In this document: positions 55,315 to 63,230 of the stretch, in pieces
How the letters are laid out: every line of letters begins with the position of its first letter
Numbering within the stretch: position 1 is the first letter of the stretch
Assembly (NCBI RefSeq): GCF_031127875.1
Contig: NZ_JARXIA010000017.1
Coordinates: forward strand, 102,253 to 166,252
Direction of reading: 5' to 3'
DNA length: 64,000 nt
DNA from: Pelagicoccus sp. SDUM812005
GTDB lineage: Bacteria; Verrucomicrobiota; Verrucomicrobiia; Opitutales; Opitutaceae
The notes under the pieces: model-generated
Databases searched by the model: none
Told to the model about the DNA's origin: nothing
The model's input: only the letters and a program-made list of their open reading frames with translations
Program-made: the position numbers and the translations under genes

Positions 55315-56973
55315 TCACTTCGGCCGCCCGCGCAAGATATCGAAGGCCACGTACAGCCCCAAAAGAAAAGACAGCACGTAGCCAGCGATCCCCAGTATCG
55401 GGAACCCAAATACGATCGGCGGCGTCTTTGAGGTCACGATCAAGGAAGAGCCCACCAGCAAGCAGCCGATAATGATGCCCAGCGTTATCTTGTTGCTCGC
55501 GTCGCTGATCGTGTCGTCCAACTCCTCCAGCCCGCGATGCTGGAGGTTCACCTTCAAGTTGTCCTTCTCGATCTTCTTGAGGATTCGCAAGGCCTCCTCC
55601 GGCATCCCCTGCAACTGCTCCACTCCTAACAAAAAGCTATCCCGGAAGGACTCCGCCATCCGCTTCGGATTCCGCCTCTCCTGTACCAGCTTTCTCAGTA
55701 CAGGCTCGAACTCGTCCTTCAGGTTAAAGGACTCGTCCAAAGTCGACCCCGTCTCCTCCACGCAAAGGATCGCCTTCGCCATCAAGGAATAATCACGGGC
55801 CAAGTCGATCCCGTTGCGACCAAAGACGTACAGCAAGCTCAAGATCGCCCGCCCCACGTCGCCCTCGCCCGTGTCCGCATTGTAGTGCTCCCGGATAGCC
55901 AGGTTCACGTCCCGCTCCATGCGACGCCTGTCGATCGACTCGCCCGTATCCGCCAGGTTGATGCCGATCCGCGTCACCTGCTCCGCATCCCCTTTCACGA
56001 ACGCCCGAAACAAGTCGACCAAGCCGTAGCGCATGCGCTGCGTCAGCTGCCCCGTCGCCCCCCAGTCCAAAAAGCAAAGCTTCCCGTCCGGCAGCACCCG
56101 GATATTCCCCGCATGCGGATCCGCATGGAAATAACCCTCGATCATGATCTGGTTAAACAGCGACCGCGCCCCCACGTAGGAAAGCCGCTTCGCCTCCTCG
56201 CTCCCGGGTACCAGCGACTCCAAGCGCCGCCCCTCGATCCACTCCATCACCAACACCCGACGCGTGCAAAAGTCGTCGTAGATCTTCGGGGCGCAGACAT
56301 CCTCCGGATACGCGTTGTGTCGCGAAAAAAACGAAAGCCCCCGCGCCTCCCGGCGAAAATCCAGCTCCCGCTCCAATCCGTCACGCATCGCCTCCAGCAC
56401 ATCCGGCAAGTTGATCGGCCGCAGATCCTCGATCCGCTCGTGGGCCTGCCGCGCCAGCCACATCAAGATGTCAAAGTCCGCATCGATCACCTTCTCCAAG
56501 CCAGGCCGCTGGATCTTCACCGCAACCCGCTCGCCGGTCGACAAAAGTCGCGCCCGATGCACCTGGGCCATCGAAGCCCCCGCCACCGCGACTTCCTCGA
56601 AATCCGAAAAGACCGTGTTCAAGTCCTGCCCCAGCCCCTCCTCCAGGATTGGACGTATCTGATCGAAGGATACAGGCGGCACCTCCTCCTGCAGCTTCCT
56701 CAACTCCTTGATCAGCGCCTCCGGCACCACGTCCGGCCGCATGCTCAGCAACTGGCCAAATTTTATAAAGGTCGGTCCCAACTCCTCCATCACGATCCGC
56801 AGCCGCTCCCACTGGCTACGCTTCTCCGGAGCAATCTTCCCCAAGGCGCTCAGCAAGCGCGGCGGCAAGTCCAGCTTCTGCAGCAAATCCGCAAATCCAT
56901 AACGCGCCAAAACCGTAACGATCTCCTTGGCCCTCACCGCATTGGATATGAATTCGAAAGGCTTTATCGACAT
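55315..56973 (-). CDS. ubiB: ABC1/UbiB (AarF) family atypical kinase
   Basis: The 552-residue protein has the UbiB N-terminal KxGQ motif (FIKFGQLLSMRPDVVP), the Ala-rich loop VAGASMAQVHRARL, the VAVKIQRPGL Lys, and HADPHAGNIRVLPDGKLCFLDWGATG with the metal-binding Asp residues. Two C-terminal helices anchor it in the membrane. It supports quinone synthesis or lipid handling. A phasin-like gene is the next upstream gene, a pairing often seen for this family. Confidence 0.93.
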   Translation of the reverse strand: MSIKPFEFISNAVRAKEIVTVLARYGFADLLQKLDLPPRLLSALGKIAPEKRSQWERLRIVMEELGPTFIKFGQLLSMRPDVVPEALIKELRKLQEEVPPVSFDQIRPILEEGLGQDLNTVFSDFEEVAVAGASMAQVHRARLLSTGERVAVKIQRPGLEKVIDADFDILMWLARQAHERIEDLRPINLPDVLEAMRDGLERELDFRREARGLSFFSRHNAYPEDVCAPKIYDDFCTRRVLVMEWIEGRRLESLVPGSEEAKRLSYVGARSLFNQIMIEGYFHADPHAGNIRVLPDGKLCFLDWGATGQLTQRMRYGLVDLFRAFVKGDAEQVTRIGINLADTGESIDRRRMERDVNLAIREHYNADTGEGDVGRAILSLLYVFGRNGIDLARDYSLMAKAILCVEETGSTLDESFNLKDEFEPVLRKLVQERRNPKRMAESFRDSFLLGVEQLQGMPEEALRILKKIEKDNLKVNLQHRGLEELDDTISDASNKITLGIIIGCLLVGSSLIVTSKTPPIVFGFPILGIAGYVLSFLLGLYVAFDILRGRPK

Positions 56974-57069
56974 AAGAAGTAGACTAGAGGATACAAAACA
57001 ACCACGTCGCGAGGCCTCCCAAGCCCCACGCCGTCAAAAGAAGGATTCACGTAAGAGACGGAGGAAAGC

Positions 57070-57399
57070 CTAGTCGGCCACCTTGGCGGGCGACTCCTTT
57101 TCGAGCGCCGCCAACCGAGCTTCCACCGCAGCGAGCTTCGTCTCCAAGCTTTCGATACGCTCCGCCTGGCCGCGGCCCAACTTCTTGAGCATCGAGTCGA
57201 AACGCTCCTCCAATGACTTGGAAGCCTCCTCGAACTCCTGCTTGCCCTCGTCGGCCAACTTCTTCGCAGCGTCCTTCGCGTCAGTCGCGGAGAGCTTCCC
57301 CTTCTCGACCAACTCGCTCAAGGCCTTCTCTGCCTTTTCCGCACTCATCGCCGCGGCGCCAACCCCAGCGAGCATCACTTTCTTAATGGCATCGATCAT
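57070..57399 (-). CDS. Phasin-like small helical protein
   Basis: The 109-residue protein from ATG 57399 is all helical: a short hydrophobic start (IDAIKKVMLAGVGAAAMSAEKA), a KGKLSATDAKDAAKKLADEGK segment, and a Leu/Glu coiled coil (RIESLETKLAAVEARLAALE). This is the PhaF/PhaI-like phasin plan, but phasin-like proteins also occur without PHA storage, as partners of UbiB proteins. It lies just before ubiB on the same strand. Confidence 0.8.
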   Translation of the reverse strand: MIDAIKKVMLAGVGAAAMSAEKAEKALSELVEKGKLSATDAKDAAKKLADEGKQEFEEASKSLEERFDSMLKKLGRGQAERIESLETKLAAVEARLAALEKESPAKVAD

Positions 57400-57554
57400 A
57401 GACCCCAAACCTAACCACCAAACGACTGCCACAGCAACGCAAAACTCCGTTCCCCAAGCCAAGAAACTCCCCCCGCCGACCCGCCCTCCATTTCGATCTT
57501 CACATTTCAAGCGTCACCCTGCACAAAAACGCTCATGGTGTGTCGGAGCAAATA

Positions 57555-57750
57555 GGTTGGTGTACGACTTCCGAGGGGAGGTAAATCCATTTTGCAAGGA
57601 GAGGTTGGTGTGCGATTCAATCTTATGTTCGATATTTGTGACAAACGGTTGGTGTATTTCCAAAATCCAATTTTTACCTACAAATTCATTAATAAACAGT
57701 TGGTATATTTTAACAAACGGTTGGTGTATTTTAACAAACAGTTGGTGAAA
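57555..57750. repeat. Iteron array upstream of replication-initiator-like gene
   Basis: Six direct repeats of GTTGGTGTA-type (GTTGG at 57556, 57604, 57648, 57699, 57720 and 57741). The last three are spaced exactly 21 bp apart with flanks AACAAAC before and TATTTT after, so they sit on one face of the helix. Spacing of the first four is 44-51 bp. The stretch is AT-rich against a GC-rich backbone. This is the layout of an iteron-type replication origin, and the rep-like gene begins 125 bp further on. The rest of the gap 57400-57873 shows no gene. Confidence 0.75.
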
Positions 57751-57873
57751 TTCCATTGGATGGATTGTCGCAATGTCATTGAGGCCACCTCAAAACGGAT
57801 AAATTGGAGGCTTTAGGCTTTCAATAAGCCTTGGGGTGATAATAGTTATTCGTATTATTCCACCACTGAAATC

Positions 57874-59073
57874 ATGATCTCCAAAAACAAGGAACCCCTG
57901 AACGAATCCATCGCTCCTAGGGTTCCTAAGGATTTAGTATCTGCTCCATTTTTTGCTGCAAGACCACAAGATAAACCTCGATACCTCAACATTGGTGATG
58001 TCCGGTGGGGCATTGGCGTCGAACACCCCACCAATCATCGGCCATCGCCCGCATTGGATATTCGCCATGGTCGAGCGTGCTTCGCGCTTCTCTCATTTCG
58101 CGAACGGGCTCAGGGTCGCGACATAGAGTTCTCGATTTACGAGTTCAGCCGGCGGTATGCAAATAGTTGCGGAGGAAAGTTCTGTCGGAACCTCTTGGAA
58201 ATACTCTTTGATCTTAGAGACACCTGGATATCAAGAGAGTGGAGAAATGGCCACGAAACCAGACGCGAGATGTTTACAATAATCGGTGACATAAAGGTAC
58301 ACCAGAAGGGTATTCGACGTTCCGACGCTAAAGAGGCAGATGGCATTCAACTCGATCTCGAACTTGATCGAATAACGCTCAGCCCCGAATTTTTTGATCT
58401 TCTGGAAGACTGGTGTAACCTTTCTCGAATCAGGCTAGACGTGCTAAAATCAATGAGGAGCAACTTAGCACAAGCAATATACTCCTATATCCCATATCGA
58501 GCAGCTGGAAGAACCAAATCCACACCCTACGAAATCACTGCTGAATCTATCCTGCAACAGGTGTCCGCTCGCGTTCCTCCAGCAAAATCGAGCAGAGCAA
58601 AGGTCTTCCTACAACATTCCGCCTCAGTTATTAGGCAGTTGGACGGAGCTGAAACCTTAGACGGAGTGCTACGCGTCTCAATCAAAGAGACAATTGATCG
58701 CCGTGACTACAAGCTATTGTTTTGGGAAGAGAGGGTCGCCTCGAGAGAAGATCGAACTACCGCTACGAAAACGTCATACACCTCTCAAATGAGATTGATT
58801 GAGCCGTCAACTCATCACAACTCATCAAAAAAACTCTCAAAAAGCAAGATCTTGGAGCTAGAGAGAAAAGGTATCCAATTTTCCGGCTACGAGGACTTTT
58901 TCGAGCTTATGCACGCACTCCTAGGCGAGGATCGTTTCGAATCGATTGCTCGGACAAGTGCATCAGGAGTATCTGAATGCGAGGGTTCAAAATTCATTCA
59001 TCAGCGCTTCCTAAACGCGTTAATCAAAGAGGCAGCTAGAGTAAGTAGCAACTTTCCAACCTCAGATACCTAA
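57874..59073 (+). CDS. Replication initiator-like protein (Rep, iteron-binding type)
   Basis: The 399-residue protein is basic and soluble. Residues 60-260 have the pattern of a winged-helix initiator: an IRHGRACFALLSFRER start, SIYEFSRRYANSCGGKFCRNL, a wing-like ITLSPEFFDLLEDWCNL, and IYSYIPYRAAGRTKSTPYEI, ending in DRRDYKLLFWEER. This resembles RepA/TrfA-type plasmid initiators. The iteron array directly upstream supports this, but I have not confirmed family membership by alignment. Its GC content is lower than the backbone. It could replicate an integrated plasmid or a chromid, or be a relic or regulator. Confidence 0.6.
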   Translation: MISKNKEPLNESIAPRVPKDLVSAPFFAARPQDKPRYLNIGDVRWGIGVEHPTNHRPSPALDIRHGRACFALLSFRERAQGRDIEFSIYEFSRRYANSCGGKFCRNLLEILFDLRDTWISREWRNGHETRREMFTIIGDIKVHQKGIRRSDAKEADGIQLDLELDRITLSPEFFDLLEDWCNLSRIRLDVLKSMRSNLAQAIYSYIPYRAAGRTKSTPYEITAESILQQVSARVPPAKSSRAKVFLQHSASVIRQLDGAETLDGVLRVSIKETIDRRDYKLLFWEERVASREDRTTATKTSYTSQMRLIEPSTHHNSSKKLSKSKILELERKGIQFSGYEDFFELMHALLGEDRFESIARTSASGVSECEGSKFIHQRFLNALIKEAARVSSNFPTSDT

Positions 59074-59146
59074 TGCCGGAGACGCCGAGCACGCGCTGGG
59101 CCCAGACTGTGGCGGTGAACTTCATTTCTTTTCTCGAATTAAGGTA

Positions 59147-59210
59147 GGACTAGCCGATACCGGCTAGCCCCCTCGCAGATCCCTGCGTGCGGTTTTCTCG
59201 CACAGGGCTC
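59147..59210 (-). ncRNA. Group II intron 3' end, domains V and VI
   Basis: Read on the minus strand, 59210-59178 is a 33-base hairpin GAGCCCTGTGCG-(A)GAAAACC-...GATC with the catalytic AGC at its base and a GAAA-type loop, which fits domain V. It is followed by CTAGCCG-GTAT-CGGCTAG, a hairpin that fits domain VI, and then TCCTACC, close to the usual 3' splice end. The rest of the intron core (domains I-III) is absent, so this is a remnant. Confidence 0.75.
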
Positions 59211-59247
59211 CTCTGGACGGTCGCGCAGCAGGTCGGGCGGGTCGGAA

Positions 59248-59550
59248 TCATGCTTGGGAGAATGCTAAATGCGGACGGTTGGCGCGAGGCTTTTCCTCGA
59301 TGCGCGGACCTCCTATTCCCAGCGTCTGCCACATCTGAATGAAGCCTGCCCAGCTGTAGCTGAGGCGTTGGCTCCTGCGGTTGAGGCTGGCGAAGGCGAT
59401 ACGCCGGCTTTCAAACCAATACTGGCTGAGCATGCGCGAGTTTCCGATGACGCCGTAGTAGTTGAAGTAGCCAGCGTGCTTGCGCCTCAGCCAAGCTGCT
59501 GGCCAAAGAAGTCGAATCGCCCAGTCGGGTAACTTGTCTGTTATCTCCTG
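59248..59550 (-). pseudogene. Truncated group II intron maturase (C-terminal GIIM domain only)
   Basis: About 95 residues remain of the intron-encoded reverse transcriptase/maturase: WLRRKHAGYFNYYGVIGNSR, a YWFESRRIAFASLNRRSQR stretch, SYSWAGFIQMW and GGPRI, the hallmark end of the GIIM maturase domain. All RT motifs are missing. The frame continues upstream into the adjoining attC site (59551-59609), which would give a chimeric 120-residue reading frame. The fragment lies in the same orientation as the cassettes, at the distal end of the array. Confidence 0.8.
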
Positions 59551-59609
59551 CATATCGCCGAGGTCAGACGCGAGCGCTTGCGCGAGTTGTCTGCACCGTC
59601 TGGTTGGCA
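59551..59609 (-). other. attC site 1 (last in array)
   Basis: Minus-strand integron recombination site downstream of the cassette gene ending at 59610. The end next to the gene reads GTTGGCA on the plus strand. The inner CGAGC-GCTTGCG arms match the other sites. The outer core is degenerate (GCATATC for GCCTAAC), at the junction with the intron remnant. Confidence 0.7.
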
Positions 59610-60143
59610 TTATTTTTGGTTTTTGTGAAGTTTGCCGAATTTCGATAAGACCTCTACGAACTCACTTCGTCCTTCTTTTGTCATATCAACCATCGTGCTT
59701 CCTTTATCCGTTTTTGCTTTTATCTCGCCGCAGCCAAAGCAGACGTAGGCTACAAATCCTCTTCCACCTCTTTTCCAGAAAATTGCGTAGTCAGGATAGA
59801 ACCCACCGCAAAACTTTCCAGTCGTATATGGCTCAAAGTACTCTGGCTTCGAAAATAGATCCTGTATCCTAATAATGTCTAAATGGGAAAGCTCTATCGG
59901 ATCTTCGTAAAACACATATCCATCTATTTCTTTCGCTTTGTTTTCGTTCCCTTCAAATAGCTCGTCTGGATGTGAAAAGCGGCTAGCTGCTACGAAAAGC
60001 GTAAAGCTAGTGGTTCCGCTTATTTCTTTAGCCACCGTGAGAAATACTTTGTGCGCTTCTACGTCAGGAGCGTAAATCGAAGCGGATGCTGTAAGGCTCA
60101 ACGCAAGGAAGGTTGCCCACAAGATGGAGAAGATTGTTTTCAT
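59610..60143 (-). CDS. Cassette gene: exported protein, unknown function
   Basis: The 177-residue protein has a signal peptide (MKTIFSILWATFLALSLTASA) and a domain with KFCGGFYPDYAIFWKRGGRG and YVCFGCGEIKAK; the four Cys residues may form two disulfides. The ATG is 10 bp from attC site 2 and the stop abuts attC site 1, a typical cassette fit. AT-richer than the backbone. Such Cys-containing exported proteins recur in integron cassettes, but I know of no function. Confidence 0.8.
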   Translation of the reverse strand: MKTIFSILWATFLALSLTASASIYAPDVEAHKVFLTVAKEISGTTSFTLFVAASRFSHPDELFEGNENKAKEIDGYVFYEDPIELSHLDIIRIQDLFSKPEYFEPYTTGKFCGGFYPDYAIFWKRGGRGFVAYVCFGCGEIKAKTDKGSTMVDMTKEGRSEFVEVLSKFGKLHKNQK

Positions 60144-60152
60144 CTATTTTTT

Positions 60153-60211
60153 GCCAATGCTAAGCACAGACGCGGCAGCTTGCCGACGTTGTCTGCTGCG
60201 CATTGTTAGTC
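60153..60211 (-). other. attC site 2
   Basis: Integron recombination site between two minus-strand cassettes. The plus strand reads GCCAATGCTAAG...CAGACG and ends GTTAGTC; the inner GGCAGCTTGCCGACG forms the variable stem. Confidence 0.8.
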
Positions 60212-60214
60212 TAA

Positions 60215-60622
60215 TTAGTTTAGTGTGAATATAGTCTTTGCTTTCTGCTTAGGCCATTTGACGTAAGCAGTGTATTCGATGCCGCTTCGGAATTCGCAAT
60301 CTCTTCCTTCAATGTCGTAGTCTTTCAAATACATGCCTTTAAATTCATTTCTTCCGAGATCGATGACTAAGGTGTGAAGCATTGCATTCTCAGAGTTAGG
60401 GGTGAGCCGTAAAACCGTCTTCTGTTCTTCGTCTTCAATTTCGAGTATTTCAACTGGTGCGTAGTAGTCTCCTAGCCAGAGAGTCTGCAGTTCGATTCCT
60501 GAGTCGGTTTCGTTCGTTGTTAGGCCGTAGAGCGTGAAGGAGTAGATGAACAGCCCAACTCCACCAGCTAGCACGACTACGCAAGCTAGGATGATTTTGG
60601 GGACTATGTTCTTCCTTTTTAT
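60215..60622 (-). CDS. Cassette gene: small anchored protein, non-canonical start likely
   Basis: The frame from the first GTG gives 119 residues (GTG at 60574). In frame upstream lies KRKNIVPKIILACVVVLAGG, which would complete a basic N-terminus and a membrane helix, starting at an ATA codon (60622) next to attC site 3. Either ATA serves as start or the ATG was lost. The rest has DYYAPVEILEIEDEEQKTVL and a beta-rich C-terminus; no family is recognised. The stop lies 3 bp from attC site 2. Confidence 0.65.
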   Translation of the reverse strand: MKRKNIVPKIILACVVVLAGGVGLFIYSFTLYGLTTNETDSGIELQTLWLGDYYAPVEILEIEDEEQKTVLRLTPNSENAMLHTLVIDLGRNEFKGMYLKDYDIEGRDCEFRSGIEYTAYVKWPKQKAKTIFTLN

Positions 60623-60627
60623 TTCTG

Positions 60628-60687
60628 CCTAACGCCGAGCTCAGACGACGAGCGCTTGCGCTCGTTTTCTGGAGTGCTTCGTTAGCC
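60628..60687 (-). other. attC site 3
   Basis: A well-formed site: plus strand GCCTAACGCCGAGCTCAGACG at one end, an inner CGAGCGCTTGCGCTCG inverted repeat, and GTTAGCC at the other. The stop codon TAA of the upstream cassette gene lies within its core. Confidence 0.9.
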
Positions 60688-61266
60688 CAATTCTTTTACT
60701 TTTATCAGTTCTTGAATTCGTAGCCTAAGAGGTTCTTTCGTGGAATCCCAAACTCTGATAAATCTGTCGACAGAATTCTTCAGTGATAACCTGTCTTTTT
60801 CCCAGTCGTCTGTTCGCTTTTCTCTCATCTGAAGAATTGGGTATGTTGAATTCTGGATATCTTCTATCGCACTGTACCAGTCTTCACAGAACTCTTTCGG
60901 GAAGTAAAATTCAACCATTTCAAAGTCTTCCTTGGTTTTTTGGGCGATTTTTAGGAACTCTTTTAGTGTGCAACGTGGTGAAACGGCACTCGCGTCGAGG
61001 GATACGCGTCTCAAGTGTATCAAGGCTTTCCAGAGTTTCAATAAGGCTTCTTCTCGCTTTTCGTAGAGACGTGTGAAAACTACTGAGTGTTTGGTTTTCT
61101 CGGTTTCAAGCGTCGACCTGAATGCCTCCAACTGGATCGAAAGCTTATGATTGTATTTCGCCAAGATCTTCTTGTGGCGAATTGCTAGGTAGATGACAAA
61201 CAAAGCTCCGAGGATGTTAAAAATGCCTGCTAGACCTCCGATTGATCTTATGATTTGTTCTATCAT
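60682..61266 (-). CDS. Cassette gene: anchored coiled-coil protein
   Basis: The 194-residue protein has one N-terminal helix (IGGLAGIFNILGALFVIYLAI) followed by a helical, charged cytoplasmic part. The helical part is predicted to form coiled coils (LSIQLEAFRSTLETEKTKH) and ends in a helical domain with a FYFPKEFCEDWYSAIED segment. No family recognised; phage or toxin links cannot be shown. ATG lies 8 bp from attC site 4. Confidence 0.78.
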   Translation of the reverse strand: MIEQIIRSIGGLAGIFNILGALFVIYLAIRHKKILAKYNHKLSIQLEAFRSTLETEKTKHSVVFTRLYEKREEALLKLWKALIHLRRVSLDASAVSPRCTLKEFLKIAQKTKEDFEMVEFYFPKEFCEDWYSAIEDIQNSTYPILQMREKRTDDWEKDRLSLKNSVDRFIRVWDSTKEPLRLRIQELIKVKELG

Positions 61267-61273
61267 TATATTT

Positions 61274-61334
61274 GGCTAACGCCGAGTACAGGCGGCGAGC
61301 GCTTGCGCTCGTTGCCTGCTACGATTTGTTAGGC
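61274..61334 (-). other. attC site 4
   Basis: Plus strand GGCTAACGCCGAGTACAGGCG ... CGAGCGCTTGCGCTCG ... GTTAGGC; the outer cores are near-perfect complements and the stop codon of the flanking cassette gene lies within. Confidence 0.9.
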
Positions 61335-61787
61335 TATTTTTTCGTTTAGTGATTCATTAAAGACTTTAACGATGTCTTTGGCTGTTTTCTTGGCATGTGG
61401 GATTCTTCTTTTTTTCAGGAAATCAAGAAGGCTGTCAGGCTTCAGTTTCGCGTGAAGGTAGAAAAGCATGTGAATAAGTAGAAATCCCTCTCCAATACCT
61501 ACGAGCTTCGCGTTGATATCTTCCTGCTGGTTTCCTTCCTCGGGGTTCCATTCGTCTCCGTAGTTCTTTCTCTTGCAGTTAATGAGCCAGTTTTGGCTAA
61601 ACCTCTTAATAATGCGTTCGTCTCGCTTGAACTCTTCGATAATTGTTTCGGTAGAAAATCCGGATAGCTCCATTTCTTCCTTTCGGGCTGAAGCTGTGAC
61701 ATCGCACATTGGGCATATCTTATATTTGAATATGCTAGCGATTTCGTTTTCGGCTTCTTGCCACACCTTTGACTTTATGAATTCCAT
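61329..61787 (-). CDS. Cassette gene: soluble protein with CPMC motif
   Basis: The 152-residue protein is acidic and soluble, with ICPMCDVTASAR near the start (a possible metal or redox pair) and an all-helical remainder (EGFLLIHMLFYLHAKLKP). No known family. The start is 8 bp from attC site 5 and the stop codon overlaps attC site 4. Confidence 0.78.
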   Translation of the reverse strand: MEFIKSKVWQEAENEIASIFKYKICPMCDVTASARKEEMELSGFSTETIIEEFKRDERIIKRFSQNWLINCKRKNYGDEWNPEEGNQQEDINAKLVGIGEGFLLIHMLFYLHAKLKPDSLLDFLKKRRIPHAKKTAKDIVKVFNESLNEKIA

Positions 61788-61794
61788 TTTTTCT

Positions 61795-61920
61795 GCCTAA
61801 CGCTGAGCTCAGGCGACAAGGCCTAGGTTACGGTTTAAATTTCTGGGGTCGTTGATCTTCATTGGGTCGTAGTGAAAGAGGCGGGCGTTTGCCGCAGTTG
61901 CCTGGAGCGATTTGCTCGAC
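61795..61920 (-). other. attC site 5, long form
   Basis: A 126-bp site with the outer GCCTAACGCTGAGCTCAGGCG core and a large insert (TCGTAGTGAAAGAGGCGGGC and GTTTGCCGC), closed by TTGCCTGGAGCGATTTGCTCGAC. Part of the insert recurs in attC site 8. Confidence 0.7.
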
Positions 61921-61924
61921 CTAG

Positions 61925-62209
61925 TCATTTTATTCCTGCAAAAGTAAACCAGTATAAACTCATCGGGATATTCAGGCCGCATAGGATCCAAACAGGCAAG
62001 AATCCTAGCGCGGAATACGGTAGGCTTCCTTCTTTACTTTTTCTGAAGCATTGGATCCAGTAATAGGAGATGAAAATCAGGAGAAATGTCGAAAGCGTTA
62101 GTGTGATCAGTAAGTATGGTTCGTCTTGATCTCTTTGGTTGAAAGCTGGTATCGACGAGATTGCTGTGAAGATCGTTAGGATCCATGTCGCTATCGTTAA
62201 TCTCTTCAT
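61925..62209 (-). CDS. Cassette gene: three-helix membrane protein
   Basis: From the ATG at 62209 the 94-residue protein starts MKRLTIATWILTIFTAISSI and has three membrane helices separated by short polar loops (AFNQRDQDEPYLL, QCFRKSKEGSLPY). It is probably an inner-membrane protein. Function unknown. The start is 8 bp from attC site 6. Confidence 0.78.
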   Translation of the reverse strand: MKRLTIATWILTIFTAISSIPAFNQRDQDEPYLLITLTLSTFLLIFISYYWIQCFRKSKEGSLPYSALGFLPVWILCGLNIPMSLYWFTFAGIK

Positions 62210-62217
62210 TTTCTTCG

Positions 62218-62277
62218 TCGAATCGCCAAGCTCAGGCGACGGGGCTCGTCCCCGTTGCCTGAAGCGATTTGCTGGCT
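62218..62277 (-). other. attC site 6
   Basis: Plus strand TCGAATCGCCAAGCTCAGGCG, an inner CGGGGCTCGTCCCCG stem, and GCGATTTGCTGGCT; the outer cores are degenerate. The upstream cassette frame reads into the site. Confidence 0.75.
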
Positions 62278-62711
62278 GAGGTTGCTCGCCAATTTGATCG
62301 GTTGATAGCAAGATGGTAGAGGAAGGCAGATAACAAGAGATACTGAACGGCAATATCCAAGACGTGATATTTGGGGATGAAGGGATTTGGGCTGAAGCCC
62401 ACTGCATGTGCCGTTATTGTAACTACAACCGCGGTCAGACAATAAAACAGACCGAAATCATATGCAAAAGATCGTTTCGTTAATATGAAAAGTCCGGTTA
62501 ATGATCCTAGAAATAGAATGCCTATGAGGCTGAGGAACCAAACTTCAGCGTCACCGGTGTTGACGATTCGTAACCCAAAAGCAGATACCCTGCCTCCACT
62601 CGATGCAAATGGTCGGTTCAATAGGTAGGAAACTGGAATCAGTGCAAACATAAGGAAGATCCAAGAGAAGATCTTTATCCAGAGCGGGGGTAGTTTCTGT
62701 TTCGATTTCAT
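62232..62711 (-). CDS. Cassette gene: multi-helix membrane protein ending inside attC
   Basis: The 159-residue protein from ATG 62711 has four membrane helices (for example IKIFSWIFLMFALIPVSYLL, FLSLIGILFLGSLTGLFIL) and no recognised family. The frame continues past the last helix into attC site 6, adding the tail KSLQATGTSPVA, which the recombination site encodes. The start is 7 bp from attC site 7. Confidence 0.75.
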   Translation of the reverse strand: MKSKQKLPPLWIKIFSWIFLMFALIPVSYLLNRPFASSGGRVSAFGLRIVNTGDAEVWFLSLIGILFLGSLTGLFILTKRSFAYDFGLFYCLTAVVVTITAHAVGFSPNPFIPKYHVLDIAVQYLLLSAFLYHLAINRSNWRATSASKSLQATGTSPVA

Positions 62712-62717
62712 TTTGTT

Positions 62718-62778
62718 AGCCAACGTCGAGGCCACACGGCGAGTGCTTGCGCTCGTTGCGTGAGCCGATTTGTTAGCT
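62718..62778 (-). other. attC site 7
   Basis: Plus strand AGCCAACGTCGAGGCCACACG, an inner GCGAGTGCTTGCGCTCGTTGC stem (19-21 bases, slightly asymmetric) and TTTGTTAGCT; both cores are clear. Confidence 0.85.
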
Positions 62779-62779
62779 G

Positions 62780-63226
62780 TTATTTCTTTGGTGATAGCTT
62801 CATATCGTTGAATTCAGGTAGCTTCCCGAATCGCTCGACAAAACGAGCAAAGCACTCGTATTCAAGTTTAGCAACGTCTCCCATTTTTCTTAAATCTTTT
62901 GGTTCCTTAGAGTTCACATCGCAATCAATTGGATGGATTGATACGAAAAGCCTGGGAGTCAGAGAATCGTAATCCTTATGTTTGAAGATGAATCGTTGTG
63001 CTCCTCCGTGTCCGGTTTTTCCAGCTATCGTGTTTTCAAAAGCTTTGAGTCTCGATTTAAGGCCTCCCTGAGAGTTGGTCATGCCGAAGTATGCTATCTG
63101 TGGAATGTAATCGAAGGGCTTTTCGTTGATGGAACGATTCGAGATAGCAATAGCGTAGACACCTGGATGGTGAATTCCATTTAGTGCGTTTCGCTTAGGC
63201 CAGTGTATCCAATCGCTAAATTCCAT
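62780..63226 (-). CDS. Cassette gene: GIY-YIG-like domain protein
   Basis: The 148-residue protein has GVYAIAISNRSINEK, then IAYFGMTNSQGGLKSRLKAF: the spacing and pattern of GIY...YIG (here GVY and YFG) followed by a conserved Arg-x(2-3)-F helix, as in GIY-YIG nucleases. A C-terminal Glu in KLEYECFARFVERFG could be the metal-binding residue. Nuclease activity is inference. ATG 5 bp from attC site 8, stop 2 bp past attC site 7. Confidence 0.7.
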   Translation of the reverse strand: MEFSDWIHWPKRNALNGIHHPGVYAIAISNRSINEKPFDYIPQIAYFGMTNSQGGLKSRLKAFENTIAGKTGHGGAQRFIFKHKDYDSLTPRLFVSIHPIDCDVNSKEPKDLRKMGDVAKLEYECFARFVERFGKLPEFNDMKLSPKK

Positions 63227-63230
63227 TTTT

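Noticed and set aside
59068..59110. GACGCCGAGCACGC after the rep gene as a tenth attC
   Set aside because: Only the GCCGAGC part fits; the paired core and stem could not be found, so at most a decayed site.
59150..59332. 60-residue minus-strand frame over the intron 3' end
   Set aside because: It reads through the domain V/VI structure and has no protein-like pattern.
61809..61991. 60-residue minus-strand frame with SLQATAANARLF
   Set aside because: It lies in an offset frame over the end of a cassette gene and attC site 5; the motif is the translation of attC sequence.
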